Shown: positions 1 through 7,902, counted from the stretch's first letter. The stretch: DNA of 14,715 bases from JANXSF01 sp031394025 (GCA_031394025.1 JANMWO010000265.1:1-14715); one strand, 5' to 3'. The notes: generated from the letters alone by a model not told the origin. Numbers and translations are program-made.

Positions 1-213
1 ACCATTACTGCCACAGTCAATGGCAAGCCGCTCGAACCGGTCACATACAAACAAGCTGGTCCGCAGGAATACAAAAAAGCAGTTCCCGCAGCATCGCTAT
101 CTGGCGACGCGGTGACCATAGATTTTGTACTCGATAAATTCGTTGCTGCGGGAACCATGGATCTGCGCGAATTAGGCGTCATCGCATCTTCCATTGGACT
201 GGAAGTGCAATGA
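1..213 (+). CDS. C-terminal 70 residues of a protein with a beta-rich tail domain (5' end outside window)
   Basis: Frame 1 is open from the first base to TGA at 211-213, so only the C-terminal 70 residues are present. The segment alternates hydrophobic and polar residues, begins with TITATVNGKPLEP and contains VTIDFVLDKF, suggesting a small beta-sandwich. The tail of the next gene product has the same pattern (TLTVTANGQPLAP, then ITIVLELDQV), so the two proteins share this C-terminal domain and are probably tandem paralogues. If so, the missing part would be a polytopic GT-C-like membrane protein; this is inference. The stop overlaps the next start (ATGA at 210-213), which implies one mRNA and coupled translation. 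Confidence 0.75.
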   Translation, partial: TITATVNGKPLEPVTYKQAGPQEYKKAVPAASLSGDAVTIDFVLDKFVAAGTMDLRELGVIASSIGLEVQ

Positions 214-2075
214 ATTTGTGGCAGCGAATTGCCTATTGGGTGCTCGCGCCAGCTTTCAGTTTGATGCTTTACTGGAAGGGGCTCACCTCCTGGTTCCGCG
301 AAGATGATTTCGCCTGGCTGGGGCTCAGCCTCAGCATCCAGGAACCCTATGATCTGTGGGCCGCACTGTTTTCACCAATGGCCCAGGGCACCATTCGCCC
401 CTTGAGTGAACGCCTCTATTTCCTGGTACTTCACCAACTTTTTGACTTCGATGCCCTGCCCTTTCACATCGTAGTTTTTCTGACCCAGTTCCTGGCAATC
501 TGGTTACTGCAAGCCATCACCCGCCGTCTAACCGGTTCTTACTTCGCTGCCGTCGTAGCAAGCCTTCTGTGGACCGCTAACAGCTCTTTAGCTCGCCCTA
601 TGAGTTGGGCCAGCAGCTATAACCAAATTCAATGTTCCGCTTTCTTGTTAGGCGCGTTTCTTTGCTTCCTGCGCTATACCGAAACGGGCCAGCGGAAATG
701 GTGGTACTTACAATGGCTGGTGTTCCTGCTTGGATTCGGCGCACTGGAATTGAATGTCGTGTACCCGGCGCTGGTGGCCACTTGGGCGATCTTGTTCCGT
801 CGCAGTCTGCTCCCGAAAATCCTGCCGCTATTTCTGGTCTCTATCCTATACACAATCGTCCATCGATCTTTTGCTCCAGCCGAAACCGCAGAGCTTTACC
901 GCATGTATTGGGATACGGGAATGTTAAAAACAATCGCCCGATACGGGGTGCGAGCCTTCGGTGCATTTGAAGGAGGCCTGACCCCGGAATGGACCATGTG
1001 GTCTAACATCTCCACGGCCATTTCTTCCGTCTCCTTAGCCGCGTTCCTCGGTTGGCAATGTTACAAAAGGCAATGGCTGGCTTTGTTCTGCATCGCCTGG
1101 TTCCTGGGAATTCTAGCGCCGGTTTTGCCACTGAAGTTTCACGTCACCGCGTACTACCTTGTCATGCCCACGCTGGGCCTGGCCATTGCCGCAGGTTGGG
1201 CCTGTCAACTTGCCTGGAACTCGGGCACGCTCTACCGTGCCATTGCCGCCTTCGCTACCATTGCGTACCTTGCGGGCAGCGGATACATGACCTATTTTGT
1301 AGCCGGTTATAACTACCAACAAACCCGAATCGCCAGACAGTTCTTTTTTGGAGTGCAGCAAGCCAGCCAACTGCATCCCGATAAAATCCTGTTGCTGGCC
1401 GGAGTCAGTTCAGAACAATTCTGGTCATTAATGTCGGACGGAGCGTTCCGCCTTCTGCCTGGCCCACCGGAGGTGTACCTCACTCCCGACGCCGCCGGAA
1501 ACATTGACAAGCACCCGGAGATCAACGACATTGCACCCTTCGTGCTGCCCTCTACTGCCGCTAAACGAGCCCTTTCCGCGGGTGCCGCTTTGGTGTACCA
1601 ACCGCAAGGGGACAAGTTGAAGAACGTCACCGTGCTGTATCAAGCCTTGTCCGATAAACTTTGGCCCATCGAACCGCCGCAGCGCATTGATGTGGGTCAA
1701 AAATATCAAGCCGAATTCATTGGCGCGGGTTGGCATCCGGTTGAAGCGAACAAACTCCGCTGGATGTCCAAACGTGCCGAAGTGCGTCTGGGTGCACCCA
1801 ATCCTGAGGCAAAGCAGTTGGTAGTAACTTGCTTCCGATTCGCCGATGATCCACGTAGCGGCCCCCTAACGTTAACCGTCACCGCCAATGGCCAGCCGCT
1901 TGCGCCGCAACCGATTCCTGCCGGTGAAGCGGAACATCATCTGGTATACCGAATTCCCAATGGAGGATTCAAAGAGAAAGAGATTACTATTGTTCTTGAG
2001 TTGGACCAGGTATTTTCTTACAAAGACGATACGCGTCCAATGGGATTGGTCCTTGGGAACTTGGCATGGAAGTAG
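210..2075 (+). CDS. Polytopic membrane protein resembling GT-C-fold glycosyltransferases
   Basis: This 621-residue protein has about ten hydrophobic segments between residues 8 and 365, then a soluble C-terminal region of roughly 250 residues. The first membrane segment is followed by REDDFAW (30-36). An acidic pair in the first extracytoplasmic loop is the usual catalytic or metal-site signature of GT-C enzymes, which use lipid-phosphate sugars outside the membrane. The family call rests on this topology and motif; substrate and acceptor are unknown. Residues from about 545 to 621 form a beta-rich domain shared with the tail of the preceding gene product. The ATG is preceded by GGAAG and overlaps the previous stop, and the 3' end overlaps the next gene by 10 bases. 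A role in cell-surface polysaccharide or protein glycosylation is plausible. A transporter or O-antigen-polymerase-like protein is the alternative. Confidence 0.75.
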   Translation: MNLWQRIAYWVLAPAFSLMLYWKGLTSWFREDDFAWLGLSLSIQEPYDLWAALFSPMAQGTIRPLSERLYFLVLHQLFDFDALPFHIVVFLTQFLAIWLLQAITRRLTGSYFAAVVASLLWTANSSLARPMSWASSYNQIQCSAFLLGAFLCFLRYTETGQRKWWYLQWLVFLLGFGALELNVVYPALVATWAILFRRSLLPKILPLFLVSILYTIVHRSFAPAETAELYRMYWDTGMLKTIARYGVRAFGAFEGGLTPEWTMWSNISTAISSVSLAAFLGWQCYKRQWLALFCIAWFLGILAPVLPLKFHVTAYYLVMPTLGLAIAAGWACQLAWNSGTLYRAIAAFATIAYLAGSGYMTYFVAGYNYQQTRIARQFFFGVQQASQLHPDKILLLAGVSSEQFWSLMSDGAFRLLPGPPEVYLTPDAAGNIDKHPEINDIAPFVLPSTAAKRALSAGAALVYQPQGDKLKNVTVLYQALSDKLWPIEPPQRIDVGQKYQAEFIGAGWHPVEANKLRWMSKRAEVRLGAPNPEAKQLVVTCFRFADDPRSGPLTLTVTANGQPLAPQPIPAGEAEHHLVYRIPNGGFKEKEITIVLELDQVFSYKDDTRPMGLVLGNLAWK

Positions 2076-4600
2076 TTTCAAGCGAGCACAGCAAAAACTC
2101 GACTTCACAAAAACTCTGGTTACTTGCACTTCCTTTAGCATTGTTTTTGTCACTCGTTGGCTTTTACTGGCAACAACAAAGGCAACTACTTTCACAGACC
2201 TATACAATCGGCTACAGCAAGGCGCACCCTTTGATGGATTACAAGCTAGGCGAACCGCCCACCGGGTTCGCCGTCGATGTGATTACCGAAGCTGCCGCTA
2301 TCGCCGGGGTTAAACTGCGCTGGGTGCTGGCCGTAGAAGGCGCCGATCAGGCGTTGCTCCAATCCAAAGTAGATTTATGGCCCTACCTGCATAACAAGAA
2401 ATTTCTGCGAGGTAAAGTCTATTTCACAAAACCCTGGTGGGATGCCGGTTTCAAGTTGCTGAGCTTGGGGACACCCGCAAAAAATCTTTTGATTGGTACA
2501 GCAACCCTTACCTACCAGAAGGGGATATTCAACGACCTGATTGCCCATTCCACCTTTCCACAAGCTCAATTGCTTCCCATGCCTTCCAGTGCCCAAGCAA
2601 CCGCTGCTTTGTGCGATGGCCAGGCAAAATACGCCATGTTAGATACCAATAGAGCGAACCAGGCCAAAATTGAAAACTGCAAAGATCTGGACTTTTTTGC
2701 ATATCCGATTGAAACGGATGAATTGGAAGTTTCTATTGCTTCAACATTTGAAAAAAAACAGGTTGCCGATCTGCTTCGCGATGCCATAGAAGGAATGATC
2801 ATTGATGGCCGGTTAACTGTCTATTCATCCGCCCACCTGATGACAGCCGGCCAAGGGCGTAGCCTGCAGCGCAAGACAATTGAGTTTCAACAACAAAACA
2901 CCATCTTAAGAGTCAGCATCGCCGTGGTCTCGTTGACAACGTTTGGGGCACTGTTTTCCTTGCTGGCTATGCGCAAAGCCAGGAACTCGGCATCCAGCTT
3001 GAATGCCAGATTGACGGCTTCGTTGCAAGCGGCAGCGATTTTAGCAGAACAGGCCAAAGCTGCCAGCGAAGCTAAGAGCCAATTCCTTGCCAATATGAGC
3101 CATGAAATTCGCACTCCCATGAACGGCATCATCGGGATGACGGAGTTGTTGCTGAAAACTCCCTTAGGGCCTGAACAGGCCGATTATGCCGATACCGTCC
3201 GCAGTTCCGCCCATTCCCTGCTGGTGATCATCAACGACATTCTGGATTTTTCAAAAATCGAGGCCGGGAAACTGGAACTGGATAATCACGATTTCGACGT
3301 GGAGCTGTTGTGCTCTGAAATTGCCCAGCTTTTTTGTGCCGAAGCCTTCGCCAAGGGATTGGATTTTCAATATGAATTTCATCCTGCCTTACCCCCGATG
3401 CTGGTGGGCGATCCAACCCGTCTTCGCCAAGTTCTGTCCAACCTGTTGAGCAACTCCATCAAATTCACCAGTAAAGGCTGGGTCACGCTGCTGGTCAGCC
3501 CCATGGATCATCCACAGGACAACCGCGTCCAGTTCATTGTCAAAGATACGGGCATTGGCATTCCACTGGAAAAACAAGCAGCCATTTTTGAAAATTTCAG
3601 TCAGGCGGATACTTCTACAACTCGCCGATATGGGGGCACAGGGTTGGGGCTGGCCATCTCCCGCCAGTTGGTGGAACTCATGGGTGGCTTGCTTGAGTTG
3701 CGTAGCCTTCCTGGGGAAGGTACAACGTTCAGTTTTGTACTCTCCCTTCCACCGCAGCATCAATTGACAAGGTACGATGCGTCGACAGCTTCGCCTTTTG
3801 CGGCATCGAAGCGGTTTTTACTGGTAAGCGATAGTCCCCGCAGAAAACAGTGGCTGCAACTTGTACTGGCCAATTGGTCCACTTCCTTTCGCACTTCCCG
3901 ATCCAATGAAGCATCCGATTTAATCAACGAATCGCAAAATAAGCATCCATTCGAAACCATGATTGCCGATGCGCTCACTTTATCTCTACCTCTGCCGCAG
4001 TTCCTGGCAGAATTGCCTGCCACCGCACCGCGAAACATTATCTGGCTGGTAAGGCTCGGCGGGGATGAATCCAATTGGCTAACGGAACACCGTCCGGCAG
4101 ATAAACAATTGCAATACCCTTTTCGCCTACAAGCCCTGCGCACGCTGTTGCTGAATGAGGATAGTATCCCGGTGGCCCCCGCCGCAGAGGCAAAGGAATT
4201 GACCTTTCCAGGGGCACGGGTGTTGGTGGCTGAAGATAATGTTGTGAACCAGAAAGTAATCCAAAGTCTGCTGTTGCGTCTTGGCTGCCAAGTGTCCATC
4301 GTATCCAACGGACGCGATGCCGTGGAGCAGTGTCAGACACGGGATATCGATCTTGTATTCATGGATTGTCAGATGCCTGAAATGGATGGCTATCAAGCCG
4401 CTACCGCCATCCGTGCCAGTCAGTTGCGGATGCCCATTATTGCCATTACCGCCAACGCCGTAAAAGGCGAACGAGGGAAGTGTCTGGCTGCGGGAATGGA
4501 TGATTGTTTATCGAAGCCAGTCGGTGGAGCACAATTGTATAGCGTACTGGCCACCTGGTTGCCTGCGCTCCTTGCGTCAAAAGCGCAAGATAATGTGTAA
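2066..4600 (+). CDS. Hybrid histidine kinase with periplasmic SBP-like sensor, degenerate receiver and C-terminal receiver
   Basis: This 844-residue sensor kinase has a BvgS-like layout. A membrane segment (about 17-35) leads to a periplasmic domain (about 45-265) resembling family 3 solute-binding proteins, then a second membrane segment (about 281-303) and a short Ala-rich helical linker. The HisKA domain carries NMSHEIRTPMNG with phospho-acceptor His346. The ATPase domain has N box Asn463, G1 DTGIGIP (494-500) and G2 GGTGLGL (523-529). A degenerate receiver-like domain follows (about 588-690), with Asp635 in the phosphorylation-site position but without the usual acidic pair and lysine. 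The terminal receiver (about 709-825) has Glu723/Asp724, Asp767 and Lys817, so it looks functional. No PAS and no HPt domain is seen, so phosphotransfer probably needs a separate protein. The ligand is likely a small periplasmic solute (inference). The start overlaps the upstream gene by 10 bases, with GGGA 7 bases before the ATG. No separate response regulator gene lies in the window. Confidence 0.93.
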   Translation: MEVVSSEHSKNSTSQKLWLLALPLALFLSLVGFYWQQQRQLLSQTYTIGYSKAHPLMDYKLGEPPTGFAVDVITEAAAIAGVKLRWVLAVEGADQALLQSKVDLWPYLHNKKFLRGKVYFTKPWWDAGFKLLSLGTPAKNLLIGTATLTYQKGIFNDLIAHSTFPQAQLLPMPSSAQATAALCDGQAKYAMLDTNRANQAKIENCKDLDFFAYPIETDELEVSIASTFEKKQVADLLRDAIEGMIIDGRLTVYSSAHLMTAGQGRSLQRKTIEFQQQNTILRVSIAVVSLTTFGALFSLLAMRKARNSASSLNARLTASLQAAAILAEQAKAASEAKSQFLANMSHEIRTPMNGIIGMTELLLKTPLGPEQADYADTVRSSAHSLLVIINDILDFSKIEAGKLELDNHDFDVELLCSEIAQLFCAEAFAKGLDFQYEFHPALPPMLVGDPTRLRQVLSNLLSNSIKFTSKGWVTLLVSPMDHPQDNRVQFIVKDTGIGIPLEKQAAIFENFSQADTSTTRRYGGTGLGLAISRQLVELMGGLLELRSLPGEGTTFSFVLSLPPQHQLTRYDASTASPFAASKRFLLVSDSPRRKQWLQLVLANWSTSFRTSRSNEASDLINESQNKHPFETMIADALTLSLPLPQFLAELPATAPRNIIWLVRLGGDESNWLTEHRPADKQLQYPFRLQALRTLLLNEDSIPVAPAAEAKELTFPGARVLVAEDNVVNQKVIQSLLLRLGCQVSIVSNGRDAVEQCQTRDIDLVFMDCQMPEMDGYQAATAIRASQLRMPIIAITANAVKGERGKCLAAGMDDCLSKPVGGAQLYSVLATWLPALLASKAQDNV

Positions 4601-4831
4601 AAATAACCCAAGTTCACTGGCCAAAATTGAAGTGTGAAAAAATATTTGGCACCTATCTCGACATAGCCTAAAGTTCTGATTGGTGCATGACGATAAGTAT
4701 TCACGTTGCTGAAAAATCATCAAGTTAGCAGCGGATGATGGGCAATGTTTTAGCGCAACTCGAGTAGGGTTGGCGGTGTTTGGTAGGGAAGAAGGAACTA
4801 GATGGCCCCAGAATTGCTTGACAGCTATGTT
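4601..4831. other. Intergenic stretch after the kinase gene
   Basis: I see no coding sequence, RNA gene or convincing terminator here. A short imperfect repeat (TTCACT at about 4612 against AGTGTGAA at about 4630) follows the kinase stop, but no T-run follows it. A TTGACA hexamer sits at 4818-4823 without a suitably spaced -10 element. Confidence 0.5.
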
Positions 4832-5128
4832 ATGCTAATTCCGAAAGTACAATCTCTCACCCTGACAGATACTGTAGCTGCACGGATCGCGTCGTCGGTC
4901 GTATTGCGGTTGGGTGAGCAGAAATCTTTAGTTCTAAAACGCTAGGATTTTTGAAACTTTTCGGAAGAATCAGCGTCTTTTCTAATACATCCACAACAGG
5001 AGAGTTTGGAGAAGGTGAAGCGGGATGGGTTGTTATCCATTCCGTCTGGTGAAGTCCGTTGGGTAGATTTACACGTATTGTCAATTAGCTTGAAGAGATT
5101 GTCAGTACAGAGACCGAAGTAGTTGGGA
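4832..5128 (+). pseudogene. Possible decayed reading frame upstream of the DksA-like gene
   Basis: An ATG at 4832 opens a 37-codon frame (contains DTVAARIASSVVLRLGEQK) that stops at 4943-4945. The next frame over continues with protein-like sequence (FLKLFGRISVFSNT, then TGEFGEGEAGWVVIHSV) until TGA at 5050-5052. After a further in-frame TAG it reads into LEEIVSTETEVVGTL just before the DksA-like gene. Joined across one frameshift and two stops, the pieces look like a single protein of about 95 residues. I do not recognise the family. It could equally be a chance run in a leader region, so this is a weak call. Confidence 0.2.
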
Positions 5129-5135
5129 CCTTGAA

Positions 5136-5142
5136 AAGGAGG
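5136..5142 (+). promoter_or_regulatory. Strong Shine-Dalgarno site that fixes the start of the DksA-like gene
   Basis: AAGGAGG lies 6 bases before the ATG at 5149. It makes the upstream in-frame TTG at 5131 an unlikely start, because the site would then lie inside the coding sequence. It is by far the best ribosome-binding site in the window, which suggests high translation of this gene. Confidence 0.85.
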
Positions 5143-5148
5143 GACAGC

Positions 5149-5532
5149 ATGACCAAAGCAGAATTAAACAAGTTTCGCGAGATTCTAGAGACGAAGCAGG
5201 CCGAATTGTCCGGTTTGTTACGTCACAAAGAAGATATCGCTATTGAGAAGAGCCCCGATGCGCTGGATGAAGTACAGCGCGCCGCCGAACGTGAGCTTGC
5301 AATACGCACACTAGACCGGGAATCCAACCTATTACGGAATGTGAGCGCCGCTTTGCGCCGCATAAACGATGGTGGTTTCGGTACTTGCTTGCATTGCGAG
5401 GAAGAGATCAGCCCCAAACGGTTAATAGCCGTTCCGTGGAGCCCGTACTGCATTCTATGCCAGGAACAGGCAGATCAACACCAGGACGAAAGCTCCGACG
5501 CGTTCGACGATGTTCTTGTCAACGCCGCCTAA
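5149..5532 (+). CDS. DksA/TraR-family C4 zinc-finger transcription regulator
   Basis: This 127-residue protein has a long N-terminal helical hairpin (about 1-75) and a C-terminal zinc finger with Cys80, Cys83, Cys101 and Cys104 in the family spacing CxxC-x17-CxxC. DksA proteins bind the secondary channel of RNA polymerase and tune promoters, often together with ppGpp. The hairpin tip reads PDALDEV (36-42). The two acidic residues of the DxxDxA tip motif are present (Asp37, Asp40), but the alanine is replaced by Val42. Length is close to the short TraR/YocK-like members rather than E. coli DksA (151). The acidic tail QDESSDAFDD follows the finger. The gene stands alone, with its own strong ribosome-binding site and a terminator about 50 bases past the stop. 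The family call is firm; whether it acts as a true DksA is open. Confidence 0.93.
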   Translation: MTKAELNKFREILETKQAELSGLLRHKEDIAIEKSPDALDEVQRAAERELAIRTLDRESNLLRNVSAALRRINDGGFGTCLHCEEEISPKRLIAVPWSPYCILCQEQADQHQDESSDAFDDVLVNAA

Positions 5533-5583
5533 GATTTCCGATCGCTCTGTTGGCTCCCGCTGTTTCCCTATATAAGCTAAAGA

Positions 5584-5618
5584 AGGCGCAGTTTTATACT
5601 GCGCCTCTTTTTATTTTT
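5584..5618 (+). terminator. Strong intrinsic terminator of the DksA-like gene, lying in the end of pgeF
   Basis: A perfect 8-base-pair stem (AGGCGCAG 5584-5591 with CTGCGCCT 5599-5606), a 7-base loop and a T-rich run (5608-5618) form a classical rho-independent terminator on the plus strand. Read on the minus strand, the stem and T-run encode the last residues of pgeF (IKIKRGAV) and its stop at 5594-5596. In that direction the stem is followed by TTCTTTAGC, so weaker termination of pgeF transcripts is also possible. Confidence 0.9.
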
Positions 5619-6262
5619 ATGGCCGAGTTCATCCGCTCTACTGTCTTGTTCCCGCGATAGCTATGGAAGCCAGTGGTGCAAACCGTGCATGCTTCGGCTA
5701 CATCCACGTTTCCTGCTTTCACCCCGACTTGCATCAACTGCGCAACATTCACCTTTTTCAAATCGATATGCGCCTTCCCCGCCGGTCTGGCCGAAACATA
5801 GGCACTCTCAAATTGGTCTGTCACTTCCGACCCAACCTCAAAACAGCAGGCAGAAATACCCGGTCCAATGGCCACCAGTAGATCTGCTGGCAAGCAATGG
5901 CACTCCGTGGTTAATCTGGTTACAGTTTTAGCAAGAATCTGGTCCACAGTACCTCGCCAACCGGCGTGGACTGCGGCGATCACCTTCGCCCTAGGGTCAA
6001 CCAATAGAATGGGGATGCAATCAGCGGTGCGAATGGACAGCCACAGCTCTGTGAGGCTTGTAAACATACCGTCGCCCTCAGCCTGCTTTTCCCCTGCCTC
6101 AGTGATGTGGTGAATAGCATCGGAGTGGGTTTGTGTCAACGACGCCACTTGCCCTTCCCTGACTGGATTGCCGGAACTGGTTCCAAAACCATGCTCCAGC
6201 CAATCGATCTGAGAAAGTAGCGAGGAAACGTAAATGTTGAAGGCAGTGAGGGAGAACGCCAC
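5594..6262 (-). CDS. pgeF: PgeF/YlmD-family protein (former 'laccase domain', purine nucleoside phosphorylase/peptidoglycan editing)
   Basis: This 222-residue protein shows the family's zinc-site residues: His46 in LTQTHSD, Cys82 in IRTADCIPILLVD and His99 in AAVHAGWRGT. The Cys-to-His spacing of 17 is that of E. coli YfiH. EGDGMFT (62-68) and AIGPGISACCFEVG are further family motifs. Members have been described as purine nucleoside phosphorylases/adenosine deaminases (human LACC1, bacterial YlmD/YfiH) and, for PgeF, as removing wrongly incorporated serine from peptidoglycan precursors. At 222 residues it is slightly shorter than usual (about 240-260). The start is GTG at 6262, only 3 bases after the nuoB stop, so the two are probably translated from one mRNA. 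The final codons lie inside the convergent terminator. The family is certain; the exact reaction in this organism is not. Confidence 0.93.
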   Translation of the reverse strand: MAFSLTAFNIYVSSLLSQIDWLEHGFGTSSGNPVREGQVASLTQTHSDAIHHITEAGEKQAEGDGMFTSLTELWLSIRTADCIPILLVDPRAKVIAAVHAGWRGTVDQILAKTVTRLTTECHCLPADLLVAIGPGISACCFEVGSEVTDQFESAYVSARPAGKAHIDLKKVNVAQLMQVGVKAGNVDVAEACTVCTTGFHSYRGNKTVERMNSAIKIKRGAV

Positions 6263-6265
6263 AAG

Positions 6266-6829
6266 CTAAATCGGCTTTTGGATTTGAGCAACCATCACTT
6301 GACGCTTGAAGTTTTCAAGCATGGCTTCATCCAGCCGCACTTCCGTAGGGCGACGAACCAGATTGTCGGTGCTTTGAATCTTATCCTGCAACTTCAACAA
6401 AGCGTAGAACAGATTTTCAGGCCGCGGAGGACAACCCGTGACGTACACATCCACCGGCACAATTCGATCGACTCCTTGCAATACGCTGTAGGTATTAAAT
6501 GGGCCACCGACGCTGGAACAAGCACCCATTGAGATGCACCACTTGGGATCGGGCATCTGGTCCCAAATTCTTTTCAGCACCGGTGCCATTTTCAAGGTTA
6601 CAGTACCCGCCACAATCATCAGATCCGATTGCCTGGGGCTCGGTCGAAACACTTCCGCGCCGAATCGGGCGATATCGAACCGCGAGGTAGAGGCGGCAAT
6701 CATTTCAATGGCACAGCATGCCAACCCGAAGGTCAGCGGCCAAATGGATGATTGGCGTGCCCAATTGAACACATAATCTACCGACGTGGTCACAAAATTT
6801 CTTTCAAACTGATTTTCGAGGTAACTCAC
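6266..6829 (-). CDS. nuoB: NADH-quinone oxidoreductase subunit B
   Basis: This 187-residue protein has the NuoB signature. Cys38 and Cys39 in GLACCAIEM, Cys104 in GACSSVGGPF and Cys133 in GCPPRPE ligate cluster N2, the last iron-sulfur centre before quinone in complex I. The N-terminus is typical (FERNFVTTSVDYVFNWARQSS). The start is GTG at 6829, with GGAGGG just upstream. It is unusual that no other nuo gene lies beside it: upstream is a DHH phosphoesterase gene (46-base gap) and downstream pgeF. The copy looks intact, with every ligand present, so it is either an extra NuoB or the only one with the nuo genes scattered. Confidence 0.96.
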   Translation of the reverse strand: MSYLENQFERNFVTTSVDYVFNWARQSSIWPLTFGLACCAIEMIAASTSRFDIARFGAEVFRPSPRQSDLMIVAGTVTLKMAPVLKRIWDQMPDPKWCISMGACSSVGGPFNTYSVLQGVDRIVPVDVYVTGCPPRPENLFYALLKLQDKIQSTDNLVRRPTEVRLDEAMLENFKRQVMVAQIQKPI

Positions 6830-6875
6830 CTGCCCTCCAACTTTCAGGATACCTTACTGTCGCTAAAACACCCTG

Positions 6876-7829
6876 CTAGGACTGCAGTTCTTCCACAATT
6901 TCAGCGGCCGCTTTACGAGCCTGTTCCACTGCACCGATGGGGAAGCTGATGGCGCCCACTTTGGAGTGTCCACCGCCGCCGTAACGTTCGCAAATGGTAG
7001 CCAGATTGTGCACCACTGGCTTTTGAGCCCAAGGACTGGACCCAACCGATACTTTGGTTCGGAAGCTTGAAACGCTGACCGATACCGTATACGTTCCTTG
7101 TGGGAACAAGTAGTACGGAATGAACTTGTTGTATCCTTCCACTCCGTCATCCACCAAATCGAAAAAGATTACACCATCGGTGGTGGCGGCCCGGCGACGA
7201 ATCAAATCCAAGGAAGTGAGGTGCCGTTCATACAGTGGACGAAAAACTTGTTCAATCTCTGGATCGGCTATGATCTGGTCTAAAGACTGATGGCGCATCA
7301 TCCCAATGATTTTCTGCACTGTTCCGGAGCCTTTGGAACCTTCAATCACTGAAGTCAATTTCATGGCGGCTGACCCCAGTCCCACCGCTTCTTCGGCGCT
7401 TTTGTATTGCGCGCCGTCAATGATATCGGCCCAGCGGATCAGGTCCACTAATGACTGGTTTTGATAGCCGAACTTCTCGCGAACGGTATCGGCAATGAAC
7501 TTTGTACAGGATCGATAGGTGGGGTCAAAGAAAAAGTGCTTGCCCACTGTTGCTTTGTAATGCTCGGCATCTTGAGGGCTTAGAAATGCACTCTGATGAT
7601 GATCAAACCACCAGGTAAGCTTGGGATGTGGCGAATATTTGAAATCGACAATAGCGTTTTCATCGCCGTCAAAAAGATTATCCTCAAACAACTGATCGGC
7701 TGTATGGGCCATGCCCGTATAAGCAAATTCAGCGTTGGTGTTGAACTTGTCTGTATAGAACTGCGTGAACAGCGCGGCAGAGGCGGCGCCGTCAAAGCAA
7801 TGATCGTGATAGAGAACCCGAACTTTCAT
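6876..7829 (-). CDS. DHH/DHHA1-family phosphoesterase
   Basis: This 317-residue protein has the DHH phosphoesterase motifs in order: HDHCFDG (8-14), VDF (Asp62), FDHH (75-78) and WADIID with Asp135. These residues bind two Mn ions. The C-terminal DHHA1 part carries YGGGGHSKVGA (283-293), a substrate-binding signature. Relatives include NrnA (nanoRNase/pAp phosphatase), cyclic-di-AMP phosphodiesterases and RecJ. With no extra sensor domain and this length, an NrnA-like enzyme or other small-nucleotide phosphoesterase acting in the cytoplasm is most likely, but the substrate cannot be read from the sequence. The ATG at 7829 has no clear Shine-Dalgarno site. The gene lies 73 bases after the small membrane peptide gene and 46 bases before nuoB. 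Confidence 0.9.
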   Translation of the reverse strand: MKVRVLYHDHCFDGAASAALFTQFYTDKFNTNAEFAYTGMAHTADQLFEDNLFDGDENAIVDFKYSPHPKLTWWFDHHQSAFLSPQDAEHYKATVGKHFFFDPTYRSCTKFIADTVREKFGYQNQSLVDLIRWADIIDGAQYKSAEEAVGLGSAAMKLTSVIEGSKGSGTVQKIIGMMRHQSLDQIIADPEIEQVFRPLYERHLTSLDLIRRRAATTDGVIFFDLVDDGVEGYNKFIPYYLFPQGTYTVSVSVSSFRTKVSVGSSPWAQKPVVHNLATICERYGGGGHSKVGAISFPIGAVEQARKAAAEIVEELQS

Positions 7830-7902
7830 TAGAAAAATATTAGGACTGGAAAACCTTATAGCATCCTATAAAGAACCGGCACTTTGCAAGTGGATTTTCG
7901 TA

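Noticed and set aside
3760..4308. 182-codon minus-strand frame within the kinase gene
   Set aside because: It lies wholly antisense to the pseudo-receiver and linker of the kinase and its translation looks like a shadow.
4818..4823. TTGACA hexamer as -35 of a promoter for the DksA-like gene
   Set aside because: No -10-like hexamer lies 15-19 bases downstream, and the start codon is more than 300 bases away.
5131..5148. TTG at 5131 as start of the DksA-like gene
   Set aside because: It would place the strong AAGGAGG site inside the coding sequence; the ATG at 5149 is ideally spaced from it.
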